Shown in pieces: positions 37,062-46,530 of a stretch of DNA of 64,000 nucleotides (within the stretch, counting starts at the first letter, position 1; each line of letters begins with the position of its first letter). The notes beneath the pieces are model-generated. The model was not told where the DNA came from. It worked only from the letters and a program-made list of their open reading frames with translations, and did not search any database. Position numbers and translations under genes: made by a program. Origin of the DNA: Methylobacter tundripaludum. Lineage in GTDB: Bacteria > Pseudomonadota > Gammaproteobacteria > Methylococcales > Methylomonadaceae. The stretch is from the NCBI RefSeq assembly GCF_002934365.1, contig NZ_PTIY01000016.1, forward strand, positions 1 through 64,000, written 5' to 3'.

Positions 37062-39482
37062 ATGAAAAACAAACCGTTGGATCCTGCGCAACTCTATAAG
37101 CCATGTAATATTGAACAATTAAAATTCAACTCCACCGAGGAGCTTGAAGATATAGACATTACCGTCGGCCAGCAACGCGCCGTAGATGCCGTCAAATTGG
37201 GCATCCGTATGCATAAAAACGGCTACAACATCTTCGCAATGGCGCCTTCCGGCACAGGCAAACTGACTACCGTAAGACAGTTGGTCGAGCACGAAGCCAG
37301 CCGCCAAAATATTCCTTCGGATTGGTGTTATGTCAACAACTTTAATCAGCCTGCCAAACCGAAAGCGATTAAGTTAATGCCGGGGCAAGGCAAGGTTTTC
37401 AAGCACGATATGGCGCAGTTGATTGACGAGTTAAGCATCGCCATTCCTACAGCGTTTGACGGTGAAGAATACCGTTCCAGAACGGGTGAGATTGAAACCG
37501 AATCGCGGCAACGGGAAATAAGCGAACTCAACCAGTTACGCGAAGAGGCCGTTAACGCCCATATTATCCTGACGGAAACTCCGACCGGTTACGCATTTTC
37601 GCCGTCCGATGAAAACAACGAGATTATCAGCCCCGAGCAGTTCGGCAAGCTGGATAAAGACAAGCAGCACGAAATTCAAAAATCCATTTTTGAGTTGCAG
37701 GAACGCCTGGCCAAGCTGCTGAAAAATTTTCCGATCTGGCGCAAAGAAACCAAACGCAAGCTTCAAGCGCTCAACCGCGAAGTTGCCGAGCAGGCCGTCA
37801 ATCATTCCATAGACGATCTGATCGAAAAATACGCCAAACAAGAGGCCGTCCTTGACTACCTGAATGAGGTTCAGAAAGATATTGTCGAACATGTGCTGGA
37901 TTTTCTTCCGCGTAGCGAAAAAATGTTTCCTTTCATGGAATTGCAACAGGAATCCAACCCGTTTAAACGCTATTATGTTAACCTGATGGTGGATTTCAGC
38001 GACAAGAAATCGGCGCCGGTCATTTACGAAGACCATCCCAATTACAGCAATCTTGTCGGCCGTATCGATCATCAGGCCTATATGGGGTCGCTGGTCACCG
38101 ACTTCACGATGATCAAGCCCGGTGCGCTGCATAAGGCCAATGGCGGTTATTTGATTATCGATGCCCGGAAACTGCTGACTCAACCTTATGCCTGGGATAC
38201 GCTTAAAAGGACCCTTCAGTCCGGCGAAATCCGTATTGAATCGTTGGAGCGGGCGCTCAGCCTGATTAGCGCTTCATCGCTGGAGCCTGAACCGATCCCG
38301 CTTAATTTAAAGCTTATCCTGATGGGCGAGCCACTGATTTATTATCTGCTGAGCCAGTATGATCCCGAGTTTCACGACCTTTTTAAAATCGCGGCCGATT
38401 TTGACGAATCGGTTTCCAGGGAAGACAGCCTTAACGATTATGCCCGTTTGCTGGCGACGATCGCCCGCCGCGAGAAGTTACGACCGCTGAGCCAAAATGC
38501 AGTCGCCCGGATTATAGAACACAGTTCCAGGATGGTCGGCGATGCGGAAAAACTGCTGACCCATTTGCGCAGTATCACGGATTTGTTAACGGAATCGGAC
38601 TATTGGGCCGAAAATAACGGTCACGAACATATCGTTAACATCGACGTGCAACAAGCCATCGATCACAAAACTCATCGGCTGGATAAACTCAGGGAAAAGC
38701 TGTACGAGAATATACACCGGGGTACCGTATTAATTGACACGGAAGGCCGGGTCACCGGTCAGGTCAACGGCCTTTCGGTATTGCAGCTGGGCGAATTCAG
38801 TTTCGGGCAACCCTCCCGGATCACCGCAACCACCCGTTTAGGCGGCGGCAAAGTGGTGGATATTGAGCGTGAAACCGAATTAGGCGGCGCTATACATTCG
38901 AAAGGCGTATTGATCTTATCGAGTTTTATCGCCTCCCGGTATTCCAGAACAACGCCGTTCTCGGTAGCGGCCAGTCTGGTGTTCGAGCAATCCTATGGAC
39001 ATATTGAAGGCGACAGCGCCTCTCTGGCCGAGCTTTGCGTTATCCTGTCGTCGATTGCCCAGGTCCCGTTACGGCAGGATCTGGCGATCACCGGTTCGGT
39101 CAATCAGCTGGGGAATGTGCAGCCGATAGGCGGGGTTAATGAAAAAATAGAAGGTTTCTTCGATATTTGCACCCAAAAAGGTTTAGCTGGCAGTCAGGGA
39201 GTGATCATTCCCGCCACTAACATTAAGCATTTGATGCTGCGCTGGGATGTGGTGCATGCCGCTAAATCCGGCCAATTTAATATTTACGCGGTATCAACCG
39301 TGGACGAGGCGCTTGAGTTACTGACCGGAATGGAGGCCGGCGTTGCCAACGAGCAAGGCGTTTATCCGCCGGAATCGTTTAATGGCCGGGTTGAAGCACA
39401 GCTGTCGCAATTTACCAAAATTAAAAAGGAGTTTAATAGAAAACAGATTAAGGAAGCATCAAACCCAGGTTCGGACGACTGA
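37062..39482 (+). CDS. Lon-like ATP-dependent protease (YcbZ/LonB-type)
   Basis: This 806-residue AAA+ protease has Walker A MAPSGTGKLTTV near residue 60 and a coiled insertion (about 140-280). A further AAA part follows with NGGYLIIDARKLL and a Lon C-terminal protease domain. The catalytic dyad is Ser652 (EGDSASLAEL) and Lys695 (GGVNEKIEGF), 43 residues apart as in Lon. No N-terminal LAN domain is present, which separates it from classical Lon. Substrates are unknown. It is convergent with cobB and separated from it by a strong hairpin. Confidence 0.9.
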   Translation: MKNKPLDPAQLYKPCNIEQLKFNSTEELEDIDITVGQQRAVDAVKLGIRMHKNGYNIFAMAPSGTGKLTTVRQLVEHEASRQNIPSDWCYVNNFNQPAKPKAIKLMPGQGKVFKHDMAQLIDELSIAIPTAFDGEEYRSRTGEIETESRQREISELNQLREEAVNAHIILTETPTGYAFSPSDENNEIISPEQFGKLDKDKQHEIQKSIFELQERLAKLLKNFPIWRKETKRKLQALNREVAEQAVNHSIDDLIEKYAKQEAVLDYLNEVQKDIVEHVLDFLPRSEKMFPFMELQQESNPFKRYYVNLMVDFSDKKSAPVIYEDHPNYSNLVGRIDHQAYMGSLVTDFTMIKPGALHKANGGYLIIDARKLLTQPYAWDTLKRTLQSGEIRIESLERALSLISASSLEPEPIPLNLKLILMGEPLIYYLLSQYDPEFHDLFKIAADFDESVSREDSLNDYARLLATIARREKLRPLSQNAVARIIEHSSRMVGDAEKLLTHLRSITDLLTESDYWAENNGHEHIVNIDVQQAIDHKTHRLDKLREKLYENIHRGTVLIDTEGRVTGQVNGLSVLQLGEFSFGQPSRITATTRLGGGKVVDIERETELGGAIHSKGVLILSSFIASRYSRTTPFSVAASLVFEQSYGHIEGDSASLAELCVILSSIAQVPLRQDLAITGSVNQLGNVQPIGGVNEKIEGFFDICTQKGLAGSQGVIIPATNIKHLMLRWDVVHAAKSGQFNIYAVSTVDEALELLTGMEAGVANEQGVYPPESFNGRVEAQLSQFTKIKKEFNRKQIKEASNPGSDD

Positions 39483-39489
39483 AGCTTGT

Positions 39490-39527
39490 GACATCCCTAT
39501 GTCCCGGCAATCGGACATAGGGACATC
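39490..39527. terminator. Strong hairpin between convergent genes
   Basis: GACATCCCTATGTCC, an eight-base loop and GGACATAGGGACATC make a long near-perfect stem between the Lon-like gene and cobB. There is no T-run, so it may be a REP-type element or mRNA 3'-end stabiliser rather than a classical terminator. Confidence 0.55.
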
Positions 39528-40826
39528 TTAAGGCAAAAATAATTGCGCGGTGGCATTGGGGTTTGAAGCAAAGTAGCAGTGCAGGTAACTGGCCGTTAAC
39601 CGGTTTAGCCGATAAATGGCTTCCCCTTCCGAAGTGTTTTGCACTCGCTCACCAAAGGCGGCAGGGACAAGCGGCGACTCTATCAGGGAATGGTGAAAAG
39701 TGTGGCCGCGCAATAGTCCGCCGGGCATCGGTGCGGATTGAAAGCCCAAGCCTTTCAGCCGGTTTTGCATGATGGCGTGTCCGGGCAACAGGCCGACCAT
39801 GTCAGCGCGATTCCCTGCTTTATCCGTCAATGATTCCAGCAAATACAACATGCCGCCGCATTCGGCGTATATCGGTTTGCCCTGTTGGAAGTGTGTTTGC
39901 AACGCCGACTTCATCGCCCGATTATCCTGAAGCGTTTGCAAATGGAGTTCGGGATAACCGCCCGGCAGGTAAATACTGTCCACATCGGGCAGCGCCGCAT
40001 CGGCAAGCGGCGAGAAGAAAACCAGCGTCGCTCCCATCGCCCGCAGCAGATCCAGGTTGGCGGCGTAAATAAAGGAAAAAGCGGTATCGCGGGCTATGCC
40101 GATGCGGATGCCGGCAAGCAGCTGAGGCGGCGCTTTATGAGCGGGCGATATAAATTCGACGGCTTCCGGCAAGTCTGCCAGCCCGGTTGCAGCAATTGCC
40201 GCTGCGGCGGCCGACATCCTCGATTCGAGATCATGCACTTCTTCGGCCTGAACCAAACCCAGATGGCGTTCCGGCAATACAAACCGGTTATCGCGCGGCA
40301 TCCCGCCGAAATAGCGCAGATCGGGCGGCATGCCTTGCAGGATCATTTCGTTATGCCGGATGCTGGCGACGTTGTTGGCTAAAACGCCGGTAAATAATAA
40401 GTTAGGCCGATAATTGGCAAGTCCGTAAGCAATAGCGCCGAGCGTTTGGGCGGAGCCGGTGGCATCGATCGCCGCCAGCACCGGCACCGAGAATAATTCG
40501 GCAATATCGGCGCTGCAAGGTTCGCCATCGAACAAGCCCATGACGCCTTCGATCAGGATCAAATCCGCTTCCAGCGCGGCTTCGTACAACAATCGCCTGC
40601 ATTCGGCTTCACCGATCATCCAAAGGTCGAGCTGGTACACCGGCAAGCCGCAAGCGCGTTCGAGTATCATCGGATCGAGAAAATCGGGGCCTGACTTGAA
40701 CACCCTGACTTTGCGGCTCTGTTCGACATGGTAGCGGGCCAGCGCGGCGGTGATCGTGGTCTTGCCGTGATTGGAGCCGGGCGCGGTGATGAACAGGGCG
40801 GGGCAGCGGTTTTTTGGCGCACTCAT
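39528..40826 (-). CDS. cobB: Cobyrinic acid a,c-diamide synthase
   Basis: This 432-residue enzyme amidates the a and c side chains of (hydrogeno)cobyrinic acid using glutamine and ATP. The N-terminal ATP-binding part starts FITAPGSNHGKTTITAAL; IEGVMGLFDG follows. The C-terminal class I glutaminase-like domain has the nucleophile in PIYAECGGMLYLL. It could equally be named cbiA, the cobalt-first version, because the pathway here appears to insert cobalt early. It overlaps cobW by four bases and is the last gene of the operon. Confidence 0.94.
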   Translation of the reverse strand: MSAPKNRCPALFITAPGSNHGKTTITAALARYHVEQSRKVRVFKSGPDFLDPMILERACGLPVYQLDLWMIGEAECRRLLYEAALEADLILIEGVMGLFDGEPCSADIAELFSVPVLAAIDATGSAQTLGAIAYGLANYRPNLLFTGVLANNVASIRHNEMILQGMPPDLRYFGGMPRDNRFVLPERHLGLVQAEEVHDLESRMSAAAAAIAATGLADLPEAVEFISPAHKAPPQLLAGIRIGIARDTAFSFIYAANLDLLRAMGATLVFFSPLADAALPDVDSIYLPGGYPELHLQTLQDNRAMKSALQTHFQQGKPIYAECGGMLYLLESLTDKAGNRADMVGLLPGHAIMQNRLKGLGFQSAPMPGGLLRGHTFHHSLIESPLVPAAFGERVQNTSEGEAIYRLNRLTASYLHCYFASNPNATAQLFLP

Positions 40827-41947
40827 TTCCAGGTAGCCCCCGTCAATTTTGATAAAAGCGCCGCGACCGTATTGCGGTTCAGGTGATAACCGATAAAAAC
40901 CAGTTCCGAATCCTTTGCGAATTGTTTGGCGGTATCGGCGCTTATCGCCACCCGCGTGCGCACGCCCTGTACCAGAACGGATTGATCCGGGGCGGTCTTG
41001 ATAAAGCCTTTAACGCGCAACAACGGTTCCGCTTTAGCGACCTGGATTAACCCCTGTTTCAGCGTTTCAGCCTGCTGCGGATCAGGGCTGCGCAGCACGA
41101 ACGAGAGCCAGCCCGGATCCTGTTCATGAAAATGCTTGTGCGTTGCGAGGCCGTGGCTGTGTCCCGCCAAGCCGGAATGGGCATGGCCGTTCAGTCTGAC
41201 ATGGCTAGGCAATGTCGGCGTATCGGAACCGGGCATCGGCGTAAAACGATGGTTATGCGCCGCGGTAAAGGTCGGCTGGTGCAAGCGCAGGCCAAGGGCG
41301 AGCCGGATGTCCAGCTGCGCGTTGTAAGCGAGCTCTAGGAAGCGCACGTTCGGCGCGCGGTCGCGAACCCGCTGTTCCGCGAGCAGCAAGGCTTCCTCAT
41401 CCAGCGCGTCGATTTTGTTCAACACCACCACATCGGCAAATTCGAGTTGCCGTTCAAACAAGGTTGCGACTGAATCCTGGACGGCAGCCTGCTGGCTGTG
41501 CGGGCCTAAGTCACGGTCAAACTGGTCGGACAGCAGCAACGGCGTATCCACCACGGCCAGCGTCGCATCCAGAATGAAATCCCCGGCCAGCTCGGGGGTT
41601 TGCAGCAGTTCCATGACCGCCGTCGGCAACGCAAGCCCGGAAGTTTCAATCAACACATGATCGACATTGGCCCGTCGCCCGGCGATAGCCTGCATGGTCG
41701 GGATAAAGTGCTCGTCATCGCCGTAGGCTATCAGGCCGTAAGGGAAATCATGAATGCACACATGCTCGTCACCGCCAACGCAGTCGTTAATCAACGCGCC
41801 GTCGATCGAAACTTCGCCGAACTCATTAATCAATAGGGCTAGGCGGCGGCTTTGCCGGGTTTTAATCAGGCTGCTTAGCAAGGTGGTTTTACCGGAACCG
41901 AGAAAACCGGTAACGATGGTGACCGGAATTAGCTGTTGATATTGCAT
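40823..41947 (-). CDS. cobW: CobW-family GTPase / metallochaperone
   Basis: This 374-residue protein belongs to the COG0523 G3E GTPases. Walker A is VTGFLGSGKTTLLSSL and the base-recognition motif is VVLNKID. A His-rich stretch HAHSGLAGHSHGLATHKHFH (about residues 240-262) precedes the CobW C-terminal domain. Such proteins deliver metal, here probably cobalt for CobN. The usual CxCC metal motif is not evident: the matching region reads DCVGGDEHVCIHD, with Cys spaced apart and an HIS nearby. The gene is immediately upstream of cobB and within the cobalamin operon. Confidence 0.88.
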   Translation of the reverse strand: MQYQQLIPVTIVTGFLGSGKTTLLSSLIKTRQSRRLALLINEFGEVSIDGALINDCVGGDEHVCIHDFPYGLIAYGDDEHFIPTMQAIAGRRANVDHVLIETSGLALPTAVMELLQTPELAGDFILDATLAVVDTPLLLSDQFDRDLGPHSQQAAVQDSVATLFERQLEFADVVVLNKIDALDEEALLLAEQRVRDRAPNVRFLELAYNAQLDIRLALGLRLHQPTFTAAHNHRFTPMPGSDTPTLPSHVRLNGHAHSGLAGHSHGLATHKHFHEQDPGWLSFVLRSPDPQQAETLKQGLIQVAKAEPLLRVKGFIKTAPDQSVLVQGVRTRVAISADTAKQFAKDSELVFIGYHLNRNTVAALLSKLTGATWK

Positions 41948-41997
41948 GGTAACTTCTCATTAAAAACAGGCAAATCGGTAATGAATGGACAAAAGCT

Positions 41998-42106
41998 ATC
42001 ACCACGAAGACACGAAGAACACGGAGCAATAAGACTTCGTGTCTCGGCAACTGTTCCATGCGTTGCTCTACCTCCTGCATCCATGTAGTCGTTCGTGGTG
42101 AATAAA
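41998..42106. repeat. CACCACGAAG repeat with nested 51-base module
   Basis: TCACCACGAAGACACGAAG opens the repeat. The return arm is split at 42043-42093 by the full-length nested module (reverse orientation of AACGACT...CCGAG) before TTCGTGGTGAA closes it. It separates cobJ-cobK from cobW. Confidence 0.82.
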
Positions 42107-42122
42107 ATGCTTTTAATCATAT

Positions 42123-43670
42123 TTATGGGTTTGCATGCCATGATTGTAATTGCTGTAATATCCCGTCGAAAGTTGAGGTGATGAAAGGGTATTCAAGTTT
42201 CGGGCGCTTGATGACCAGCAACGGGATATTCAGCGCCTGCGTTGCGGCCACTTTGGCGTTATAGCCGCCTGCATCGCCGGAATCCTTGGTGATTACGCAA
42301 TCTATTTTCAAATCGCGCCACAAGGCTTCATTGAACACTTGCGAGAACGGCCCCTGCATCGCGCAAATATGGCTGCGCGGCACGCCCAGATCGATGGCCC
42401 GTTGGATGAATTCAGGTTCGGGCGTCATCCGTACAAACCATTCGCGTTCGGCGGCGCCCGGCGCTTGAAGAAAGGTAGCCAAATCCTTTGAGCCGGTAGT
42501 CAGGAAAATACGTGATCCGAAGGCGATGGCTTGATTGGCAGCTTGCTCTGTAGACTCGCATTCAATGCCGCTGTCTGCTGCAAAAGAGCTGGGGCGCTCA
42601 TAGCGCAGATAGGGGATAGCCAAACTTTTCGACAAGCCCATCAATTGCTGCGAGATCAGGCTGGCGTAAGGATGCGTTGCATCGACAATCGCCCGCGCCT
42701 GATTCTGGCTTAGCGCCTGTTTTTGCGCTTCAACGCCCTGATGCCCGGCCCAGACCGACACGCCCGAACAATGCCGGGCCGCAACCTCGCCGCCGTATTC
42801 AGTCGCCGCGGACACCACGACCGGATAACCTTGCCCTGCCAATTCGTTAGCCAGTGCATTGCCGTCGCCGGTGCCGGAGAACACCCATAGCGCGTGCTTG
42901 GGCAGTTCATCAACAATCGGTTGTTCGGCGGGTGTATCCCAATTATTGTAGCCGCGCGGGGTAAAAATAAAGCCGCGTTTACGCTGGGTAAAACGGTTGC
43001 CGATCACGATCGTGGTCAGCATGTCGAACTGCAAAGACGGTAAGTCTTCCAGGTGGTGAATGCTGACTTTCTGGCCGGGCCGATAGGCATTGTGTATCAC
43101 GCCGCACAGCGTCTTAGGCGATTTGGATTCCAGCATGATGTTGATAATGCGGTACACGCCTTCCTGGCGTCCGGCGCTTTGTACGTTATACAACACGCAG
43201 GCGAGGTCGGCTTGGGCGATATGCCGCCCGCGCTGCTCGATCCAGTCCCAGGGACACAACAGGTCGGACAGGCTCAGCGTGGCAAAGTCGTGCGACAACG
43301 GCGAGCCTAATAACGAAGCGCAGGCATTGGCGGAAGTAATGCCCGGTATCACGTTGACCTCATAGTCGTCATCTTCGCGCATTTCATCGAAAGCCAGCGC
43401 CGCCATCGCATAAATGCCGATGTCGCCGCTGGAAATCAGCGCGACTTTAGCGCCGCTACGGGCTTTTTCGATTGCCAATAAGGCGCGCTCGCGTTCCTGG
43501 GTCAGCGGCGGCGTGTGGATTTCCTTGCCCGCTATCCATGGCTCGATCCAGCGCAAATACAGGTCATAAGCCACAATCACATCGCTGTCCCGCAACGCCG
43601 CTTCGGCCCGCGGAACGATCAAGTCGCTAAATCCCGGTCCGACCGAAACCAAATTCAATACACCTTTCAT
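42123..43670 (-). CDS. cobJ-cobK: CobJ-CobK fusion: precorrin-3B C17-methyltransferase and precorrin-6A reductase
   Basis: This 515-residue two-domain protein starts at the ATG at 43670. Residues 1-245 are a corrin methyltransferase of the CobJ/CbiH type (VSVGPGFSDLIVPRAEAAL, ISSGDIGIYAMAALAFDEM, VIPGITSANACASLLGSPLSHDF). Residues about 262-515 are the CobK/CbiJ reductase (LWVFSGTGDGNALANEL, ARAIVDATHPYASLISQQLM, CVITKDSGDAGGYNAKVAA). CobJ contracts the ring while methylating C17; CobK reduces precorrin-6A. Fusing these non-consecutive steps is seen in some bacteria. Repeats lie on both sides, yet strand and context keep it in the cobalamin operon. Confidence 0.93.
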   Translation of the reverse strand: MKGVLNLVSVGPGFSDLIVPRAEAALRDSDVIVAYDLYLRWIEPWIAGKEIHTPPLTQERERALLAIEKARSGAKVALISSGDIGIYAMAALAFDEMREDDDYEVNVIPGITSANACASLLGSPLSHDFATLSLSDLLCPWDWIEQRGRHIAQADLACVLYNVQSAGRQEGVYRIINIMLESKSPKTLCGVIHNAYRPGQKVSIHHLEDLPSLQFDMLTTIVIGNRFTQRKRGFIFTPRGYNNWDTPAEQPIVDELPKHALWVFSGTGDGNALANELAGQGYPVVVSAATEYGGEVAARHCSGVSVWAGHQGVEAQKQALSQNQARAIVDATHPYASLISQQLMGLSKSLAIPYLRYERPSSFAADSGIECESTEQAANQAIAFGSRIFLTTGSKDLATFLQAPGAAEREWFVRMTPEPEFIQRAIDLGVPRSHICAMQGPFSQVFNEALWRDLKIDCVITKDSGDAGGYNAKVAATQALNIPLLVIKRPKLEYPFITSTFDGILQQLQSWHANP

Positions 43671-43745
43671 TCTTTTATCCACTGATTATTAATCTGTAAT
43701 ATTTGTTTTTCATATTGGGCAAAGCAAGTGTTGAACTGCCTTGTG

Positions 43746-43872
43746 TGAAAGCCGTTCGTGCTGAGCCTGTCGAAGCATGAATGGCTTTCACACCCCTACC
43801 TATTTGTTGAGCATTCCAAAATCCCGCCCACCCTTCGACAAGCTCAGGACGAACGGAATTTTGGAATGCTCA
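43746..43872. repeat. Dispersed inverted repeat (CTGTCGAAGC family)
   Basis: GAAAGCCGTTCGTGCTGAGCCTGTCGAAGC... faces ...CCTTCGACAAGCTCAGGACG, with TTCAACA / TTTGGAATGCTCAA segments around them. This two-arm repeat is of a kind common in many genomes. The rest of the 43671-43920 gap has no gene. Confidence 0.75.
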
Positions 43873-43920
43873 ACTGCGTGTTTTAGGTTCAACAGATGAA
43901 TAGGGCGAGCCATGCGTACC

Positions 43921-44664
43921 CTACATATTATCCTCAACCACAGCCACGGCCACCCCGTCTAAAGCCATTTTGGGCACAATCAATCTGCCGCGGGCGCTGG
44001 CGATTAACGCGCAGGGTTCGCATACGCCCGGCAACTCCACATTCTGCTGCACCCAGTCCGAGACTTTAGTCACCCAGGGCCTAGCCGCGACTGTCGCACT
44101 TGCCAATACGCGTAGCGGCAAATCATGTTGCCCGCAAAATTCCAGCAAACCCGGTTCGTGTGCTTTCAAGTCTATGGTCGCTATTTCGCGCACTTCGTTC
44201 AACTGCCGATCGCCGAGCGCCTGATGCACGGCAGCCGCGACTTGTCCGGCAGTGACGCCTTTGCGGCAACCTATACCGACCACTAATGGCTTCAAGGCTT
44301 CGGTTGCGGTGGTGATGACCGGCACCGCACCGATTGCATTGGCGACGCGATAAGCCAAACGGTTTGCGCCGCCTTCATGACCGGCCAACAGCGACACCGC
44401 GAATCGTCCTGCTTCGTCGAGCACCACGACGGCCGGGTCGCTATGCTTGTCCTGCGCCAAGCCATCGAGAAAGCGGACCGCAATGCCGCCGGCCGCTATC
44501 ATGATCCATTGCGCATGCTGCCGGTAGGCGGCGGCAAACTGTTGTTTTTGGCCGGTGGCGGTATTGAGCCAAGGCCGATAAAGTACGCCGCCAAGCCGTT
44601 CTTGCAGGGCTAAAGCCAAGGCTTCGCTTTCCGGCCTTACCAGCCAGATGCCGCAATCAGTCAT
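43921..44664 (-). CDS. cbiG: Cobalt-precorrin 5A hydrolase CbiG (short form)
   Basis: This 247-residue protein starts MTDCGIWLVRPESEAL at 44664. The N-terminal part carries IMIAAGGIAVRFLDGLAQDKHSDPAVVVLDE and LAGHEGGANRLAYRVA. The C-terminal part is CobE-like (LVVGIGCRKGVTAGQVAAAV). CbiG opens the delta-lactone of cobalt-precorrin-5A in the oxygen-independent route. It is about 100 residues shorter than the longest CbiG proteins because the central segment is reduced, but both end domains are present. Confidence 0.88.
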   Translation of the reverse strand: MTDCGIWLVRPESEALALALQERLGGVLYRPWLNTATGQKQQFAAAYRQHAQWIMIAAGGIAVRFLDGLAQDKHSDPAVVVLDEAGRFAVSLLAGHEGGANRLAYRVANAIGAVPVITTATEALKPLVVGIGCRKGVTAGQVAAAVHQALGDRQLNEVREIATIDLKAHEPGLLEFCGQHDLPLRVLASATVAARPWVTKVSDWVQQNVELPGVCEPCALIASARGRLIVPKMALDGVAVAVVEDNM

Positions 44665-44743
44665 GCTGCTGCCTTTTCTTCTAACACACACATTAACTTA
44701 AGCAAAAAAACCATATATTCAATCAATAAAATGTAAGTCGATT

Positions 44744-44872
44744 AATTCACCACGAACGACTGCACGGATGCAGGAGGTAGAGCAACGCAGGAGCAGTTGC
44801 CGAGACACGAAGTTCACGAAGAAAAGCTAAAGTAGAACCTTCGTGTTCTTCGTGTCTTCTTGGTGAAATGTT
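44744..44872. repeat. CACCACGAAG repeat with nested 50-base module
   Basis: TTCACCACG is interrupted at 44755-44804 by AACGACTGCACGGATGCAGG...GTTGCCGAG, then continues ACACGAAGTTCACGAAG. The return arm CTTCGTGTTCTTCGTGTC...GGTGAA is intact. Comparison with 16257 shows the module as a clean insertion. Confidence 0.85.
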
Positions 44873-44902
44873 TTAGGAGCATGCATGAAAATAGTTTTAT
44901 TC

Positions 44903-44966
44903 ATGAACCATGAAGAACATGAAAGGCATGAAGAATTTAACTCTTCATGTCCTTCATGGTAATTGT
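44903..44966. repeat. ACCATGAAGA palindromic repeat
   Basis: GAACCATGAAGAACATGAAAGGCATGAAG faces CTTCATGTCCTTCATGGTAATT. It is the second copy of the family at 33041, and both copies are followed by the same TAATTGTTTAAATTAATTTATGC-type tail. Confidence 0.8.
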
Positions 44967-44989
44967 TTAAATTAATTTATGCATATCAC

Positions 44990-45772
44990 TTAAGTTGTCG
45001 AGGGCGACTTTTGCTTTTTCACAACCCGGAATATATGCGTGAAGTCTTTCGAATACAGACTGGATTCGGTTTGATCTTCGCGCCCCAACGCTTTGCCCAC
45101 CAATAACATCGTGGTCAGGTTCCACTCGCTTTTCTTGGTTTCTTTAAGAATGGCGCCCAAAGTCCCCTGGTAAGACCGCTCTTCCGGCCAGGTTGCCCGA
45201 TAGATCAGCGCCACCGGCGTGTCATCCGGGTAATGCAGGCGCAGGTCGGCGACTATTTTTTTCAAATGCGGCCCGGACAGGAAGATGCACATCGTCGCTT
45301 GGTGTTCGGCCAACCGTGCAATCGATTCGAGTTCCGGCACGGCGGAGGCGCGACCGGAAACACGGGTCAGGATCACGGTTTGCGAGACTTCCGGCTTGGT
45401 CAGCTCGGCTTTAATGGACGCCGCCGCCGACGTGAACGAAGACACGCCCGGCACAATTTCGTAGTCGATGCCCAACGTGTCGAGTCTGCGCATTTGTTCG
45501 GCCGTTGCGCCGTAAATGGCAGGGTCGCCGGAATGCAAACGCGCCACATCGGAAGCGGCTTCCTGAGCACGGCGGTAGCAGGCTTCCTGTTGTTCAAGGT
45601 CGAGCGTGGCGGTGTCGATCAGTTCGGCGTCAGGGCGGCAATGCTGCAACATATCGGTAGGCACCAGCGATCCTGCGTACAGCACCATGCTGACCCGGCC
45701 GAGAATAGCCGCGCCGCGCAATGTGATCAAATCCGAAGCGCCGGGGCCTGCGCCGATAAAGTAAACTTTCAT
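44990..45772 (-). CDS. cobM: Precorrin-4 C11-methyltransferase
   Basis: This 260-residue methyltransferase (CobM/CbiF) adds the C11 methyl group. It starts MKVYFIGAGPGASDLITLRGAAIL; VLYAGSLVPTDML, LHSGDPAIYGATAEQMRRL, YEIVPGVSSFTSAAASI and SGRASAVPE are the family motifs. The start at 45772 overlaps the cobI stop (ATGA), so the longer frame is rejected. Confidence 0.95.
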   Translation of the reverse strand: MKVYFIGAGPGASDLITLRGAAILGRVSMVLYAGSLVPTDMLQHCRPDAELIDTATLDLEQQEACYRRAQEAASDVARLHSGDPAIYGATAEQMRRLDTLGIDYEIVPGVSSFTSAAASIKAELTKPEVSQTVILTRVSGRASAVPELESIARLAEHQATMCIFLSGPHLKKIVADLRLHYPDDTPVALIYRATWPEERSYQGTLGAILKETKKSEWNLTTMLLVGKALGREDQTESSLYSKDFTHIFRVVKKQKSPSTT

Positions 45773-46503
45773 GCGTGTCTTCTCTCTCTGGGTGTTTTGC
45801 GTATCAGTAAAGTGGCGAGATAGCCCATCGCCGAGGTGGCGCACAAATCGCTGACATCATCGGCCAGCATTTCGTCTTCCAAGCCGATGCGGCGGGCAAA
45901 CGCGCAGTGTTCGGCGATGCCCATTTCACGGAGCAGGGCCAGCACCCAGGGCAGGCGCGCGCCGATCTTCATCAGCACGACGATGTCATGGCTTTCGATG
46001 TCCTGCCGCAAAGCGGCCGCGTCTTCGGGGCAGGGCAAAATCAAGGTGCGCTCCTTGCCTACGCCCAACGGCCAGCCCATAGCGGAGGCCGCAGCCGCGT
46101 AGCTGGTGATGCCGGGAAAAGTGCGGTGCGGCAAACCCGGCAGATATTCGCGCAAAGCTGCCAATATGTAGCCGTAAGTGGAATAGGTCAGGCTGTCGCC
46201 TATGGTCAGGTAAGCCACGTTCAGCCCTGCGCGCAAATCGACGGCGATGGTCTCGGCCAGTTGCGCGTAATGATCGCTCAGCACGCTACGGTCGGGGTCC
46301 ATCGTAAACTCGATTTCCCGTATTCGTTGCTGATTGATGTCGATGCCCGCTAAACATTGCAGGGCCACCGAGGTTTCCGAGCTGTGCGCACGCGGTGCAT
46401 AGATGATGTCGGCCTGTTGCAGCGCTTCGACCGCCGCCAGCGGGATGTAGCCCGCAGGCCCAGGTCCTACGCCTATGCCCCACAATGTACCTAACAAACT
46501 CAT
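45769..46503 (-). CDS. cobI: Precorrin-2 C20-methyltransferase
   Basis: This 244-residue CobI/CbiL-type methyltransferase starts SLLGTLWGIGVGPGPAGYIPLAAVEAL, with GAGAGGAGC upstream. It has LTIGDSLTYSTYGYI, FPGITSYAAAASAMGWPL and DIVVLMKIG. It methylates C20 of precorrin-2 or cobalt-precorrin-2, the branch step towards corrins. Because a CbiX-type chelatase is encoded nearby, the cobalt form (CbiL reaction) is the likelier substrate. Confidence 0.93.
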   Translation of the reverse strand: MSLLGTLWGIGVGPGPAGYIPLAAVEALQQADIIYAPRAHSSETSVALQCLAGIDINQQRIREIEFTMDPDRSVLSDHYAQLAETIAVDLRAGLNVAYLTIGDSLTYSTYGYILAALREYLPGLPHRTFPGITSYAAAASAMGWPLGVGKERTLILPCPEDAAALRQDIESHDIVVLMKIGARLPWVLALLREMGIAEHCAFARRIGLEDEMLADDVSDLCATSAMGYLATLLIRKTPRERRHA

Positions 46504-46530
46504 ACTGCTCCTCTCATAAGTAAGTATTAT

